Positions 36,080 to 45,599 are shown, counted from the first letter of the stretch. The stretch is 64,000 bases of DNA from Candidatus Gastranaerophilales bacterium (GCA_944323875.1 CALUUH010000001.1:123894-187893), one strand, 5' to 3'. A program made the numbers and translations. The notes: generated by a model from the sequence alone, not told the origin.

Positions 36080-36154
36080 GCGGGGGTAATTCAGTGGTAG
36101 AATGCCTCCTTGCCAAGGAGGATGTCGCGAGTTCGAGCCTCGTCTCCCGCTCCA
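36080..36154 (+). tRNA. tRNA-Gly (anticodon GCC)
   Basis: Full cloverleaf: acceptor GCGGGGG/CTCCCGC, D-arm AATTCAGTGGTAGAAT, anticodon stem CTCCT/AGGAG with loop TGCCAAG, and T-arm with GTTCGAGCC. CCA is encoded. 75 bases. A terminator follows directly. Confidence 0.97.
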
Positions 36155-36155
36155 T

Positions 36156-36187
36156 AAAAAAGCTCCACCAATGTGTGGGGCTTTTTT
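36156..36187 (+). terminator. Terminator after tRNA-Gly
   Basis: AAAAAAGCTCCAC pairs with TGTGGGGCTTTTTT; ends in a T-run. Confidence 0.85.
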
Positions 36188-36403
36188 ATGGTTGAGATAA
36201 TGGTTCGATGAAGCCTTTTTGCGAGTTGCGCGAGGGAGCTGAGGCTGGAGCGTTTTTGACGGTGTAATGCAGTTACAACGGCAAAACACGGAATGCCGTT
36301 ACGCGCGACAGAGCAAGACACGAGCCTCGTCTCACACACTTTAAATCGAATCTTTTATGCGAATTTCCTCTATTTCTTAACTGTACAAATATATTACTTT
36401 TGT
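36188..36403. other. Intergenic region after tRNA-Gly
   Basis: No gene seen. Contains a second CGAGCCTCGTCTC (36320-36332) echoing the tRNA T-arm region (36135-36147), perhaps a trace of duplication. Confidence 0.4.
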
Positions 36404-36415
36404 TATAATTATAAT

Positions 36416-37309
36416 ATGAAAATCTCTATTATTACAGCAAGCTATAATTATGCAGATTATATTGAAGAAACTATTAAATCAGTTCTAAAACAGACTTATC
36501 AGGATTGGGAGCTTATCATTGTTGATGACGGCTCAACCGACAACTCTGTCGAAATAATAAAACAATACTTGCAAAAAGATAAACGTATAAAACTATTTGT
36601 ACACGAAAATAACGCAAATAAGGGATTAAAAGAAACACTTCTGCTTGGACTTGCAAAGGCTCAAGGTAATTGGATAGCGTTTTTGGAAAGTGATGATATA
36701 TGGCGTGAAGATTATCTTGAAAAGAAAACAGAGATTATACAAAAATTCCCGTCTGTCGGACTTGTATTCAATGACGTTGAATTGTTTGGCGATGAAAAAA
36801 AAGTCTATATTCATACGCCGATATTCAGGGATAATCATAAATTCCTTATGAAAAAAACATATCCTTGCAATATGTTCAGGGATTTTAATTTGAGTAATAA
36901 AATCCTGACTTTTTCAACCTTGATGGTGAAAAAAGACATACTGCAAAACACAAATTTTAATACTCCTGTAGATAAACTGCTTGACTGGTGGCTTTATATT
37001 CATATTGCTCATGACAACAATTTTTATTATATTCCTGAAAAATTGACACTATGGCGTATGCACCGCGATAGTTATATTTCAAAAAATAAAAAGAAAACTA
37101 ATTTCTTTTTGAGTATTCAGGCATATCTGGATGTATTTAAAAATCATAAACCGACATTTAATGATAAATGCTTTTTACTGTTTTCAAGCATTCACAAAGT
37201 GTTCAATGTTGTACCTAAGGATTTACGTCTATACAAAATTCTTGCGGCAAGAAAATTAAAAAAACTGCTCGGGCTGCCGCTAAAAGATTCGCCTTTATTT
37301 ATGGATTAA
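36416..37309 (+). CDS. Glycosyltransferase family 2
   Basis: 297 residues from ATG 36416. GT-A fold: SIITASYNYADYIEETIKSV, nucleotide-sugar motif IVDDGSTDNS, acceptor-side FLESDDIW. Transfers a sugar onto a surface polysaccharide or lipid; substrate unknown. TATAAT lies exactly six bases before the ATG and there is no ribosome site, so a leaderless message is likely. Convergent with the next gene by a 4-base overlap. Confidence 0.9.
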   Translation: MKISIITASYNYADYIEETIKSVLKQTYQDWELIIVDDGSTDNSVEIIKQYLQKDKRIKLFVHENNANKGLKETLLLGLAKAQGNWIAFLESDDIWREDYLEKKTEIIQKFPSVGLVFNDVELFGDEKKVYIHTPIFRDNHKFLMKKTYPCNMFRDFNLSNKILTFSTLMVKKDILQNTNFNTPVDKLLDWWLYIHIAHDNNFYYIPEKLTLWRMHRDSYISKNKKKTNFFLSIQAYLDVFKNHKPTFNDKCFLLFSSIHKVFNVVPKDLRLYKILAARKLKKLLGLPLKDSPLFMD

Positions 37310-38238
37310 TCCATAATCCAGGGGATATGATTTTTGACAAAAGCAGACGCCTTACGCTTAAATATTCCCGGTAATATAGCCATTGTGTTAAAACACAGAA
37401 GCTTGAGGAAAGCCGGTATTTTTATTGGATTAAAGTCATAGACTTTTGTTCTTGCCTGATTATTTTTTATCAATTCTACAGGATAGTTTGTATGATTTTT
37501 AATAACATTTTCCCAGCCGGCAATTGTTGTAAGATTTCTGTTTGTAAGTCTTATAACACTGCATTTCAAAAACGGTGATTTTGATTTTGTAATCAACTGC
37601 CGCCAGAGTGAAAGTACAACATGATTAAACCTGTAATAATCTTTTATATAAACATCTGATGAAAAACCGTTTTGTATAAGAAGTTCACTCAAACCTATTT
37701 CGTATTTCATTATAATTAAATTTTTAACATTTTCAGCTTTGACATTTTTTAGAAAGTTAATAAAACAAACAGAGTTAAAGACTTTGCGGCTAAAAACCAG
37801 AAAATAACTTTGAATATGAGGCCGCTTGCAGGCACGAATTTCAGAACCACAAAAATCCATCCCGAATTTATTTTTTGTAATCCCCCAGAAATCAGCCTGT
37901 CTTGCGTCCATTTTTTGAAAAACATTTTTTAGTGGGAATAACGGCCCATAACAACTATCATTTGCAAACACAAGTTCATCAATTTCATTAAGCATTCCAT
38001 TATTTTTAAGGTAAAAAAATCCGCGTTTGTACGAGCCAAAATCGTATTCATTATGCTGCTCTGCAATTATATGGTCTGCAATGCCGGTTAATTTTTCTTT
38101 TTCTTCCGCAGGTAAATCCACACAGGAAACAAATATTACCTTCTCGCAAATTTCTCGCAAGGCTTTTACGTAATAAACCACATAATCATCTATTAAATTG
38201 TCTTTGTCGTAATGTGCAAATACTGCTGCCCGTTTCAT
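37306..38238 (-). CDS. Rhamnan synthesis F-like protein (RgpF family)
   Basis: 310 residues. Matches the RgpF pattern: AVFAHYDKDNLIDDYVVYYV at the start, NEYDFGSYKRGF, ELVFANDSCYGPLFPL, FWGITKN and SYFLVFSRKVF. The family takes part in cell-wall or LPS polysaccharide assembly. No membrane segment. Together with the GT2 gene it hints at a small surface-glycan locus. Confidence 0.82.
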   Translation of the reverse strand: MKRAAVFAHYDKDNLIDDYVVYYVKALREICEKVIFVSCVDLPAEEKEKLTGIADHIIAEQHNEYDFGSYKRGFFYLKNNGMLNEIDELVFANDSCYGPLFPLKNVFQKMDARQADFWGITKNKFGMDFCGSEIRACKRPHIQSYFLVFSRKVFNSVCFINFLKNVKAENVKNLIIMKYEIGLSELLIQNGFSSDVYIKDYYRFNHVVLSLWRQLITKSKSPFLKCSVIRLTNRNLTTIAGWENVIKNHTNYPVELIKNNQARTKVYDFNPIKIPAFLKLLCFNTMAILPGIFKRKASAFVKNHIPWIMD

Positions 38239-38318
38239 AGTTACCTCACGTTTAGTATTGTAACATAAAGGTTTACTATTTACATATTTGCAATATAATA
38301 GATACAGCAGGAATAAAA

Positions 38319-39059
38319 ATGGCAGAAAAAATGATTACCCGAACAGAAGATTTAACAGAGCAAAATATAGTAAAAGAAACCAATTTGCAGCATATAGCAA
38401 TAATAATGGACGGAAACAGACGCTGGGCAAAATTAAGAAATCTGCCATCTGCTTTTGGTCATAAAAAAGGTGTTGACAGCTTGAAAGCAACACTTCGGGC
38501 ATGTAAGGATTTTGGCATAAAGTATTTAACAGTATATGCATTTTCAACCGAAAACTGGAACAGAAAACAGGAGGAAGTTGATTTTCTTATGGATTTGCTG
38601 GCAAAGACAATCCAAAATGAACTGGCTGAAATGCATGAAAACGGTGTTGTAATAAGTTTTATCGGTGATCTTTCACGTTTAAGTCCTAAACTTCAAGAAA
38701 TACTGGCAAATGCAGTAGAAGTTACTAAAAACAATACGGGCGTAAGATTACAGATAGCGTTTAATTACGGTTCTCGTGCAGAAATAACAAACGCTGTCAA
38801 AAAAATTGTTGAAAGCGGCGTAAAACCTGAAGATATAACAGAAGAATTGATATCAAAAAATTTGTATACTGCAAATATTCCTGACCCTGATTTACTAATC
38901 AGAACAGGCGGAGAATTGCGTATATCAAATTATCTTTTGTGGCAGATCGCGTATTCAGAACTGTTAATTCTGCCGGAATTTTGGCCGGAATTTAACAAAC
39001 AATCGCTTTCTGATGCAATAAAAGAATTTCATAACCGTCAAAGACGTTACGGAAAATAA
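38319..39059 (+). CDS. uppS: Isoprenyl (undecaprenyl) diphosphate synthase
   Basis: 246 residues. Builds the C55 lipid carrier for cell-wall synthesis. Catalytic Asp in IIMDGNRRWAK; also GHKKGVDSLK, YAFSTENWNR, DLLIRTGGELRISNYLLWQ and the closing FHNRQRRYG. A 25-residue N-terminal extension precedes the core. AGGA is present upstream of the ATG. Followed 18 bases later by rdgB. Confidence 0.95.
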   Translation: MAEKMITRTEDLTEQNIVKETNLQHIAIIMDGNRRWAKLRNLPSAFGHKKGVDSLKATLRACKDFGIKYLTVYAFSTENWNRKQEEVDFLMDLLAKTIQNELAEMHENGVVISFIGDLSRLSPKLQEILANAVEVTKNNTGVRLQIAFNYGSRAEITNAVKKIVESGVKPEDITEELISKNLYTANIPDPDLLIRTGGELRISNYLLWQIAYSELLILPEFWPEFNKQSLSDAIKEFHNRQRRYGK

Positions 39060-39077
39060 GAAGAGAAGAGAGTTTTT

Positions 39078-39656
39078 ATGAAAAAAATCGTTTTTGCAAC
39101 CTCCAATGAACATAAATTAGAAGAATTAAAAGCAATATGCGCAGGCCGTTGCAATGTTGAATTTGTTTTGCCGCCGAAAGGCTTTAAACCAGTTGAGAAC
39201 GGGGTGACTTTTGAAGCAAATTCTTTGAAAAAAGCCAGAGAAGCAGCTAGATTAAGCGGCATGCCTGCATTGGCTGATGATTCCGGGTTATGCGTGGATG
39301 CTCTTAACGGCGGCCCGGGAATACGTTCTGCAAGATACGCAAGCACGCCGCAAAAAAGAATTGATAAACTTCTGGACAAAATGGATGAAGCAATAGATCG
39401 CAGAGCAAAATTTGTCTGTGTAATGACTCTGGTTGATGAGAATGGTAATGTCTTGGCGCAAAAACGCGGTGAATGTCACGGACAAATCGCTTATGAACCG
39501 TCAGGCACAAATGGTTTTGGTTACGATCCTATTTTTATTGTTAACGGGACAGAGCAAACTATGGCTGAATTGAGTGAAGAAGAAAAAAATAAAATATCCC
39601 ACCGCGCCCGCGCTCTTGAACAGATGATAGAATTTTTAAAAGAATTTGCCGGATAG
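39078..39656 (+). CDS. rdgB: XTP/dITP pyrophosphatase (RdgB/HAM1)
   Basis: 192 residues, complete. Removes non-canonical purine triphosphates. Motifs FATSNEHKLEELK, VTFEANSLKKA, LADDSGLCVDAL, PGIRSARYA, GYDPIF and SHRARAL are present. Same operon as uppS. Confidence 0.95.
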   Translation: MKKIVFATSNEHKLEELKAICAGRCNVEFVLPPKGFKPVENGVTFEANSLKKAREAARLSGMPALADDSGLCVDALNGGPGIRSARYASTPQKRIDKLLDKMDEAIDRRAKFVCVMTLVDENGNVLAQKRGECHGQIAYEPSGTNGFGYDPIFIVNGTEQTMAELSEEEKNKISHRARALEQMIEFLKEFAG

Positions 39657-39668
39657 CCGGTTTATATT

Positions 39669-39887
39669 TTAGATATATGGTTTTACTCTGACAAATTTTA
39701 AGTCGTACCCCAGAATTTGTCCGATTAGAAGTGCTTCTTCGTACTTTAGCGTACCACGCGTAAGTTTTTGTGAAATATTTGAACGCGAAATATTTTTGCC
39801 GGTGAGTTTGGACATCTCCTGTGCAATATATGTTATTGAAACATCGTTTTCTAATAGCAGCATTTTTATATCTTTTTTTACACGCAT
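39669..39887 (-). CDS. Small Cro-like HTH protein paired with the pilin gene at 40012
   Basis: 72 residues from ATG 39887 (GAGG upstream; the GTG at 39893 overlaps it). Pattern KMLLLENDVSITYIAQEMSK, ISRSNISQKLTRGTLKYEEA, LGYDLKF. It belongs with the proteins at 54223 and 62599 (x-S-x-KL-x-NGTL-x-x-x-E, LGYEL) and differs from the XRE group. Probably binds DNA between itself and the divergent pilin gene. Confidence 0.8.
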   Translation of the reverse strand: MRVKKDIKMLLLENDVSITYIAQEMSKLTGKNISRSNISQKLTRGTLKYEEALLIGQILGYDLKFVRVKPYI

Positions 39888-39909
39888 AAACACCTCATCT
39901 GTAACTATA

Positions 39910-39976
39910 TTGACATATATTACAGATTGATATAAAATGCGTTATTATAAAGGAACGTTTTCGTATAATAATAACG
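39910..39976 (+). promoter_or_regulatory. Promoter and inverted repeat upstream of 40012
   Basis: TTGACA (39910-39915), 17-base spacer, TAAAAT (39933-39938). CGTTATTAT (39940-39948) and ATAATAACG (39968-39976) form an inverted repeat downstream of the -10 box. Confidence 0.65.
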
Positions 39977-40011
39977 TTAATTATAACAGTAGTTAACAAA
40001 AAGGTGGTAAC

Positions 40012-40959
40012 ATGAAAAAATCATTAGAAAAGCTTACACATCGGAACGACAGCAGAGGACAAATAAAAGTGAGTAGAGTGAGTAATACGGCGCCAGAAAA
40101 AATTCCATGTAGTATGAACTCCGAAAATCACTCTAATCACAACACTCACTATACTCACTTCACTCACTCTCTTACTCACTTACTTACTTCGAAAACGGCC
40201 GCCTTTACTTTGGCTGAAGTATTGATTACTCTTGCAATAATCGGTGTTGTTGCAGCTGTAACTATTCCGTCTCTTGTTCAAAAGTATCAGGAAAAAATAA
40301 CTATAACGAAACTGAAAAAAGTCTATGCACTTTTGACGCAGGCATACAATATGGCAATTATAGAATACGGAACACCGGACAAGTGGTCTTTCTCAGGAAA
40401 AATCCCTATTTATGATGAAAACGACGAAATAATCGGATATGATATGTCGGGTATCGAAATTCAAAGGAAATATCTTACAAAATATTTGAAAGGACAAGAA
40501 TGTAAAGATTATTTTGAATGTACGAATTTTCCGGATGACGGCAAGCTGTATAATCTGGCGATGAATAATGAGGAAGTATACAAGGATACACTGACCAAAT
40601 TTCCAATATTCAGGCTGGATGATGGTACAATAATTACGTTTACAAATGTAACCTCTCCGGAATGTAGTGATACTGATGTAAAAGCCAATGTTTGTTCAGA
40701 TATAGAAGTATTTTTCCCTGATAACAAAGGCTATCTAAGAAGAGGAGTTAATAACTTTATGTTTTTGCTGACAAAAGACGGTATAACACCGGCCGGTCAA
40801 AAGGATTCTACGAGGTTTACTTTTTCTCGTCATTGCAACTTGACAAATTCTGTAAATACCAACGGCCATGGCTGTACCGCATGGGTTTTGCAAAATGAGA
40901 ATATGGATTACCTAAGGTGTGATGACTTAAGCTGGGAAGGCAAACATAAGTGTGATTAA
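40012..40959 (+). CDS. Type IV pilin-like protein with repeat-derived leader
   Basis: 315 residues. Leader of 64 residues with 9-bp repeats in the opposite orientation to other leaders (THYTHFTHSLTHLLTSK); mature start at Phe65 (FTLAEVLITLAIIGVVAA). The globular part resembles that of the gene at 29607 (YQEKITITKLKKVYALLTQA, closing DYLRCDDLSWEGKHKCD). Cysteines are paired. AAGGTGG precedes the ATG. No variable lectin tail. Confidence 0.88.
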   Translation: MKKSLEKLTHRNDSRGQIKVSRVSNTAPEKIPCSMNSENHSNHNTHYTHFTHSLTHLLTSKTAAFTLAEVLITLAIIGVVAAVTIPSLVQKYQEKITITKLKKVYALLTQAYNMAIIEYGTPDKWSFSGKIPIYDENDEIIGYDMSGIEIQRKYLTKYLKGQECKDYFECTNFPDDGKLYNLAMNNEEVYKDTLTKFPIFRLDDGTIITFTNVTSPECSDTDVKANVCSDIEVFFPDNKGYLRRGVNNFMFLLTKDGITPAGQKDSTRFTFSRHCNLTNSVNTNGHGCTAWVLQNENMDYLRCDDLSWEGKHKCD

Positions 40960-40976
40960 AGTGGGTTGGGACGGCT

Positions 40977-41522
40977 TTATTTAATAAGCGCCTGTACTTC
41001 TTTGAAGTTCGGGTGTTTCGCACTTTTCAGCCACTCAAATAAAACTATTTCAAGACAGGTTATTTTTGCACCGTTTTGCTGCATAATGCTTATTCCCTGT
41101 TCAAATTCATATTTGTTACGGCTTGCGCAGGCATCTTTCATCACATAAACATCATATCCTGCTTCCAAAAGCGCTGCACAGGTTTGATGCACACAAATGT
41201 GTGTTTCTATACCGCATAAAATTATTTGTTTTTTACCATAAGATTTAATTTTTTCAGCAATACCTTCGGTATCAAGAGCAGAAAAAGAAGTCTTTTCAAA
41301 TACAGGAGTTTCGTCCGGAAGTTTTTCTGCAACAGCGGTAACTGTAGCCCCTAAACCTTTGGGATATTGCTCTGTTACAATTACAGGAATATTCAAGATT
41401 TTTGCGGCTTCGGCAAGCTTTGAAGTTTTTGATACAATAATGTCTTTTTCAAGCATGCCGACAAGTCGTTCTTGCACATCAATTATAAGCACAAGACTAT
41501 CATTTGGGGATAATGTATTCAT
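40977..41522 (-). CDS. Isochorismatase-family cysteine hydrolase
   Basis: 181 residues. Catalytic triad candidates are Asp (LIIDVQERL), Lys (VFEKTSFSAL) and Cys (THICVHQTC, in ILCGIETHICVHQTCAALLE). Closest in style to YcaC-like hydrolases of unknown substrate. Last gene of a minus-strand run from 45312; the gap to the gene upstream is 11 bases. Confidence 0.88.
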   Translation of the reverse strand: MNTLSPNDSLVLIIDVQERLVGMLEKDIIVSKTSKLAEAAKILNIPVIVTEQYPKGLGATVTAVAEKLPDETPVFEKTSFSALDTEGIAEKIKSYGKKQIILCGIETHICVHQTCAALLEAGYDVYVMKDACASRNKYEFEQGISIMQQNGAKITCLEIVLFEWLKSAKHPNFKEVQALIK

Positions 41523-41533
41523 TTATTTTCTCC

Positions 41534-42754
41534 TTATTTTACTGCTGCTGTTTTAAATTCTTCTATAAAATCTTCTATGATTTTTACCAAATCTTTTTGT
41601 GTGATTTTGGAAAGTGGCAGAGTAATATCTCTGTTTTCAGGACTATCAAGCCCCTGATGTATAATCGAAATTGTTATTTTGGCAAATCCCGGATATACAA
41701 TCTTTAATTTGCTGTCCTGATATTTGTTTTTAATATGGAAAACACACTGGTCACTGTCTGCAAATTGGAAAATGGTACTGTCAGGCAGTTTTTCTTCGTA
41801 AGTTTTTTGTAATCTGTAAAATACAGGAATAATAACTTTTTCCAATTTTTTTCCAAATACCTGTCTGAATAGTTTGTAGTTTTTGGAAGAGGCTGTTTCT
41901 TCATCAAGCCAGTCATCAAGAGTCTCTTCCTGAAATTCTCCGATAACAAACATATTATCGGAATACATAGCATCTAATAAGGCTTTCAGAGCTTCTTTTT
42001 CCATATACACAAAATCTTTGTCTGTTATGTTGCTGAAACCGGCTTTTATACAAAAGTTTTCAGGGCACATGGATTGGATTTTTTTGACAACGGCCGCTGC
42101 TCCGTCAAAATCAGTGTACGGCAAAAGCAGATAGAATTTTGCTCCCTTGCCGAAAGTTACAATATCATCTACTCGTACAGCCTGTTTAATCGCTTTTGAA
42201 ATTCTGTCTGTTGAAAACATTGATTTGGAATTTTCATCAGGCGCAATCACTACAAAAGTCCCTGCTGTGAGTCCGCGCAAATTTATTTCATTATTAATGA
42301 TTTGTTCAGCGTGTTTGTAAGTATAAAATCCTGTGTCTTTGTCAAGAATTTGATTTTGTATAAGAAGTTTTTCAGCACGGCTAAGATTTAATCTTTCGGC
42401 CGCTGATTTTATGCAGTTAACTATTCTTATAACAAGTTCAAAATCAGGTGCATTTACAGGACAAAAATCCGTAATTCCGGCATCATAAGCTTCAAGAACA
42501 AATTCATTATTTTTAGTTAGCAGAATAATTTCCGCCTCATTTTTTAGCTCTTTTATCATATTGATAGTTTTGTCCGCTCCGTCAGCGTGTAAAACAACTA
42601 TTTGCGCATTATTTTCTTTTACTGTGTTTAATGCTGACAAATACCCGCTGGTTATTACCCTGTCGGTTTTGCGCAGTAAAATTATCTTTTCTGCAAGTTT
42701 TTCAGAAAAATCTTCATTTGCTGATATTAAAACTATGTTGTTCTCTTTACTCAT
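41534..42754 (-). CDS. Degenerate receiver-GGDEF protein
   Basis: 406 residues. The first 125 residues have a receiver-like fold (IVLISANEDFSEKLAEKI, VVLHADGADK) without the usual phosphorylation Asp context. A diguanylate cyclase-like domain follows (DTGFYTYKH, RVDDIVTFGKGAKFYLLLPY), where GKGAK replaces GGDEF, so it is probably inactive as a cyclase. The C-terminal 150 residues are not recognised. Directly after ftsX, which suggests a link to cell-envelope control. Confidence 0.7.
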   Translation of the reverse strand: MSKENNIVLISANEDFSEKLAEKIILLRKTDRVITSGYLSALNTVKENNAQIVVLHADGADKTINMIKELKNEAEIILLTKNNEFVLEAYDAGITDFCPVNAPDFELVIRIVNCIKSAAERLNLSRAEKLLIQNQILDKDTGFYTYKHAEQIINNEINLRGLTAGTFVVIAPDENSKSMFSTDRISKAIKQAVRVDDIVTFGKGAKFYLLLPYTDFDGAAAVVKKIQSMCPENFCIKAGFSNITDKDFVYMEKEALKALLDAMYSDNMFVIGEFQEETLDDWLDEETASSKNYKLFRQVFGKKLEKVIIPVFYRLQKTYEEKLPDSTIFQFADSDQCVFHIKNKYQDSKLKIVYPGFAKITISIIHQGLDSPENRDITLPLSKITQKDLVKIIEDFIEEFKTAAVK

Positions 42755-42757
42755 AAA

Positions 42758-43669
42758 TTATACTTGTAAGTGTTTTTTAATACATAAGAAACTGCCGCCT
42801 GCGCCGAATAATATACCCATTGCAAACATCGTGAATATAACGATATTTTGAGCAAATAAAGGCCCCGGAACCATAAAGAATTTGTGCATGTTTAACAGCC
42901 CCTGATTAACGAAATTCAAAGGCAAAACAGCAATAAGCGCGCCGGAGAATCCGTAAAAAGCTCCCTGCATAATCAGCGGAAAACGAATATACCAGTTGCT
43001 TACCCCCATTAATCTCATAATCTCTATTTCGTCTTTTCTGGATTGGATTACGAGCTGGATTGTGTTGTTTATAATTGTTATGGTCAAAATACCCATAATT
43101 ATAATGACAAATACAGTGATTGTATTGACTATGTTATTAAGAGCCTGAATTTTTTTTGCTAAATCCTGAGCATAACTTACATCTTCTACTGATTGTAATT
43201 GTTTAACATCTTTAAATACAAGGTCAATATTTTCCGGCTTATCGACCTTAACATGCAGCGTATCCGGCAGCGGATTTTCCATATCCGGCAAATCCATCTC
43301 ACGTTTCAGATTTGTCCAGGATGTCATTTTAGGAATAACGGTTACTGATTCAACATGCTCAAAAGTTTTTACCCTGTTTTTAACAATGTTAGCGTCAGAC
43401 CCTTCTTTCAGATAAACCGAAATTTCTAACACATTGCCTAATTCATGTGCAAAAGCGGAAACTGAAATTGCTGTTCTGAAAAAGGACGCAAAAATTGTCA
43501 AAATAGCCGCCATAGTAGTTATAATGACAAGGTTAACAATCCCCGTTCTTTTAAGCCCGTGAAAAGTTTCCATGGTAAGGCGATACATAATTCTGAGTTC
43601 GCAAAGCCAATCTTTCGGTATATGTTTTTTTACTTTTTTCTTTATCTGTGATTTTGTCGGATTACTCAT
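42758..43669 (-). CDS. ftsX: Cell-division ABC transporter permease FtsX
   Basis: 303 residues. Cytoplasmic N-terminus, first membrane helix (VNLVIITTMAAILTIFASFF), a periplasmic domain (about 75-185), then three more helices near 190-290. With FtsE it controls cell-wall hydrolases at the division site. Overlaps ftsE by 8 bases. Confidence 0.92.
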   Translation of the reverse strand: MSNPTKSQIKKKVKKHIPKDWLCELRIMYRLTMETFHGLKRTGIVNLVIITTMAAILTIFASFFRTAISVSAFAHELGNVLEISVYLKEGSDANIVKNRVKTFEHVESVTVIPKMTSWTNLKREMDLPDMENPLPDTLHVKVDKPENIDLVFKDVKQLQSVEDVSYAQDLAKKIQALNNIVNTITVFVIIIMGILTITIINNTIQLVIQSRKDEIEIMRLMGVSNWYIRFPLIMQGAFYGFSGALIAVLPLNFVNQGLLNMHKFFMVPGPLFAQNIVIFTMFAMGILFGAGGSFLCIKKHLQV

Positions 43670-44339
43670 AAGTACCTGCCTGTATATCTCTAACTACTTC
43701 ACCATTGTCAAGCGTAATAACGCGTTTTCTGAAATAATCAACCATAGCATTGTCGTGCGTGGAAACAATAACCGTAATTCCGCGCTGGTTAATTTGATCA
43801 AGAATTTGCATAATTTCCATTGAATTTTTAGGGTCTAAGTTCCCTGTCGGTTCATCCGCGATTAGTAAAGGCGGGCCGTTAACAATCGCGCGCGCTATTC
43901 CGACTCTTTGCTGCTCTCCGCCTGACAATTCTGCCGGAGTGACATTCATTTTGTCATATAGCCCTACAATTTTTAATGCACCGCAAACCCTTGCATTTAT
44001 TTCTTTTGAACTTATGCCGAGTGTTCTGATTACATAAGCTACATTGTCATAAACACTCTGATTTTGCAGCAGCTTGTAATCCTGAAACACAATCCCCATA
44101 CAGCGGCGCAAATTCGGGATTTTATCACTGGAAAGATTCGCGACATTAATTCCGCCGATAGTTACAGTGCCGCTTGACGGACGTTCTTCACTGTAGAGAA
44201 GCTTCATCAATGTAGACTTGCCGGCCCCTGATGCTCCTACAATGAATACAAACTCTCCTGACATAATGTCAAGATTGATGTTTTTTAGTGCATAATTCCC
44301 GTTTTTATACTTTTTTGTAACACTTCTGAATTGAATCAT
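43662..44339 (-). CDS. ftsE: Cell-division ATP-binding protein FtsE
   Basis: 225 residues from ATG 44339 (AAAGGATAA upstream). Walker A GASGAGKST, signature LSGGEQQRVGIARA, Walker B LLIADEPTG and the switch His (VSTHDNAMVD) are all intact. ATPase partner of FtsX at the inner membrane. Follows the transketolase half-gene by 4 bases. Confidence 0.95.
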   Translation of the reverse strand: MIQFRSVTKKYKNGNYALKNINLDIMSGEFVFIVGASGAGKSTLMKLLYSEERPSSGTVTIGGINVANLSSDKIPNLRRCMGIVFQDYKLLQNQSVYDNVAYVIRTLGISSKEINARVCGALKIVGLYDKMNVTPAELSGGEQQRVGIARAIVNGPPLLIADEPTGNLDPKNSMEIMQILDQINQRGITVIVSTHDNAMVDYFRKRVITLDNGEVVRDIQAGTYE

Positions 44340-44343
44340 ATAT

Positions 44344-45312
44344 TTATCCTTTGTAAGCCAGACGATATTTGTCAATCTGACGCTTAATACTTATAACCAG
44401 TTTTTCAGCGGTTAACCCGTAATAGTCAAGCAGAAAGTCAGCTTTTCCGCTCTGACCGAACGTATCGTTTACCCCGAGCCTGTGAACAGGTACAGGATAG
44501 TATTCGGCAAGCAGTTCGCAAACAGCACTGCCAAGGCCGCCTATAATAGAATGGTTTTCTACTGTAATAACAAATTTTGTTTTCTTAACACTGTCAATAA
44601 TAGTTGCTCCGTCAAGCGGCTTAACAACAGGAGCGTTGATTATTTGCAGAGAATAACCTTGCTTTTCCAGTATTTCGGCCGCAAGAATAACTTCCGCAAG
44701 AGTTTCGCCGTTAGTGATGACTGTGACATCAGTTCCTTCCTGCAAGACATCAACTGTGCAAAAATCGAATTTGTAATCTTGCGGGAAAATATCGCAAACA
44801 TTTGTGCGCGGAATTCTTATATACATAGGCCCGTAATTTTCAGCCGCAAATTTAATAACTTCTTCACACTCGCGGCAGTCAGCCGGAACTATTACTGTCA
44901 TGTTCGGAATACTGCGCATAAGAGAAATATCTTCCAGAGCCTGATGACTTGCGCCGTCTTCTCCGACAGTAACCCCGCCGTGCGTGCCGACTATTTTAAC
45001 GTTAAATTCAGGATAGCAGACGGAATTTCTTATCTGATCGTATGTTCTTCCGGTTGCAAACATTGCAAAACTGGACACAAACGGAATTTTGCCCGCAGCG
45101 GCAAGCCCTGCTGCTGTCGCTATCATATCTTGTTCTGCAATACCGCAGTCAAAAAATCTTTCGGGAAACTCTTTTGCAAAAATTTGTGTTTGGGTTGAGC
45201 ATGCCAGATCTGCATCCATGACAACAATGTCATGATTTATCTTGCCCAATCCGGCTAAAGTTTTGCCGAATGTGGAGCGTATAGACTTTTTTTCATTCTT
45301 GTTAATTCGCAT
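44344..45312 (-). CDS. Transketolase C-terminal subunit
   Basis: 322 residues from ATG 45312 (AAGGG upstream). Covers only the pyrimidine-binding and C-terminal domains of transketolase: FDCGIAEQDMIATAAGLAAA, THGGVTVGEDGASHQALEDI, ENHSIIGGLGSAV. In split transketolases a separate N-terminal subunit supplies the diphosphate-binding half. That partner normally lies next door but is not in this window. Related 1-deoxyxylulose synthase halves are a weaker alternative. Confidence 0.88.
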   Translation of the reverse strand: MRINKNEKKSIRSTFGKTLAGLGKINHDIVVMDADLACSTQTQIFAKEFPERFFDCGIAEQDMIATAAGLAAAGKIPFVSSFAMFATGRTYDQIRNSVCYPEFNVKIVGTHGGVTVGEDGASHQALEDISLMRSIPNMTVIVPADCRECEEVIKFAAENYGPMYIRIPRTNVCDIFPQDYKFDFCTVDVLQEGTDVTVITNGETLAEVILAAEILEKQGYSLQIINAPVVKPLDGATIIDSVKKTKFVITVENHSIIGGLGSAVCELLAEYYPVPVHRLGVNDTFGQSGKADFLLDYYGLTAEKLVISIKRQIDKYRLAYKG

Positions 45313-45599
45313 AATCCCTTGTCCTGCTTGATTATTTACTGTATAAAACCCCGTGAAAAAGTTTCCACTAATATAGTAACACAAAAAAAATGTTTGTAGT
45401 AATATTATTTGTAGGGCTATGTGTTAATTTTTATTGACATAATATCAAACTTCAAGTATAAATAGCATTTCAGATGATTTTGTTAAGATTTATTAAAAAA
45501 ATTAGAAAGATTAGCAATTTTATTTCTTGAGGAGTCTTAAATCCAATGTAGAAGTAATAGGAATTTATAATACATTCATTGTAGGAAAGGAAAATTTAT
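45313..45599. other. Intergenic, divergent
   Basis: AT-rich with AGGAAAGG before 45600. No RNA or repeat recognised. Confidence 0.5.

Noticed and set aside
36320..36332. Second tRNA-like T-arm sequence downstream of tRNA-Gly
   Set aside because: Only about 13 bases match; no acceptor or anticodon arm is present, so it is not a tRNA gene.
44482..45198. Long plus-strand frame over the transketolase gene
   Set aside because: Antisense to a well-supported enzyme; composition is that of a shadow frame.
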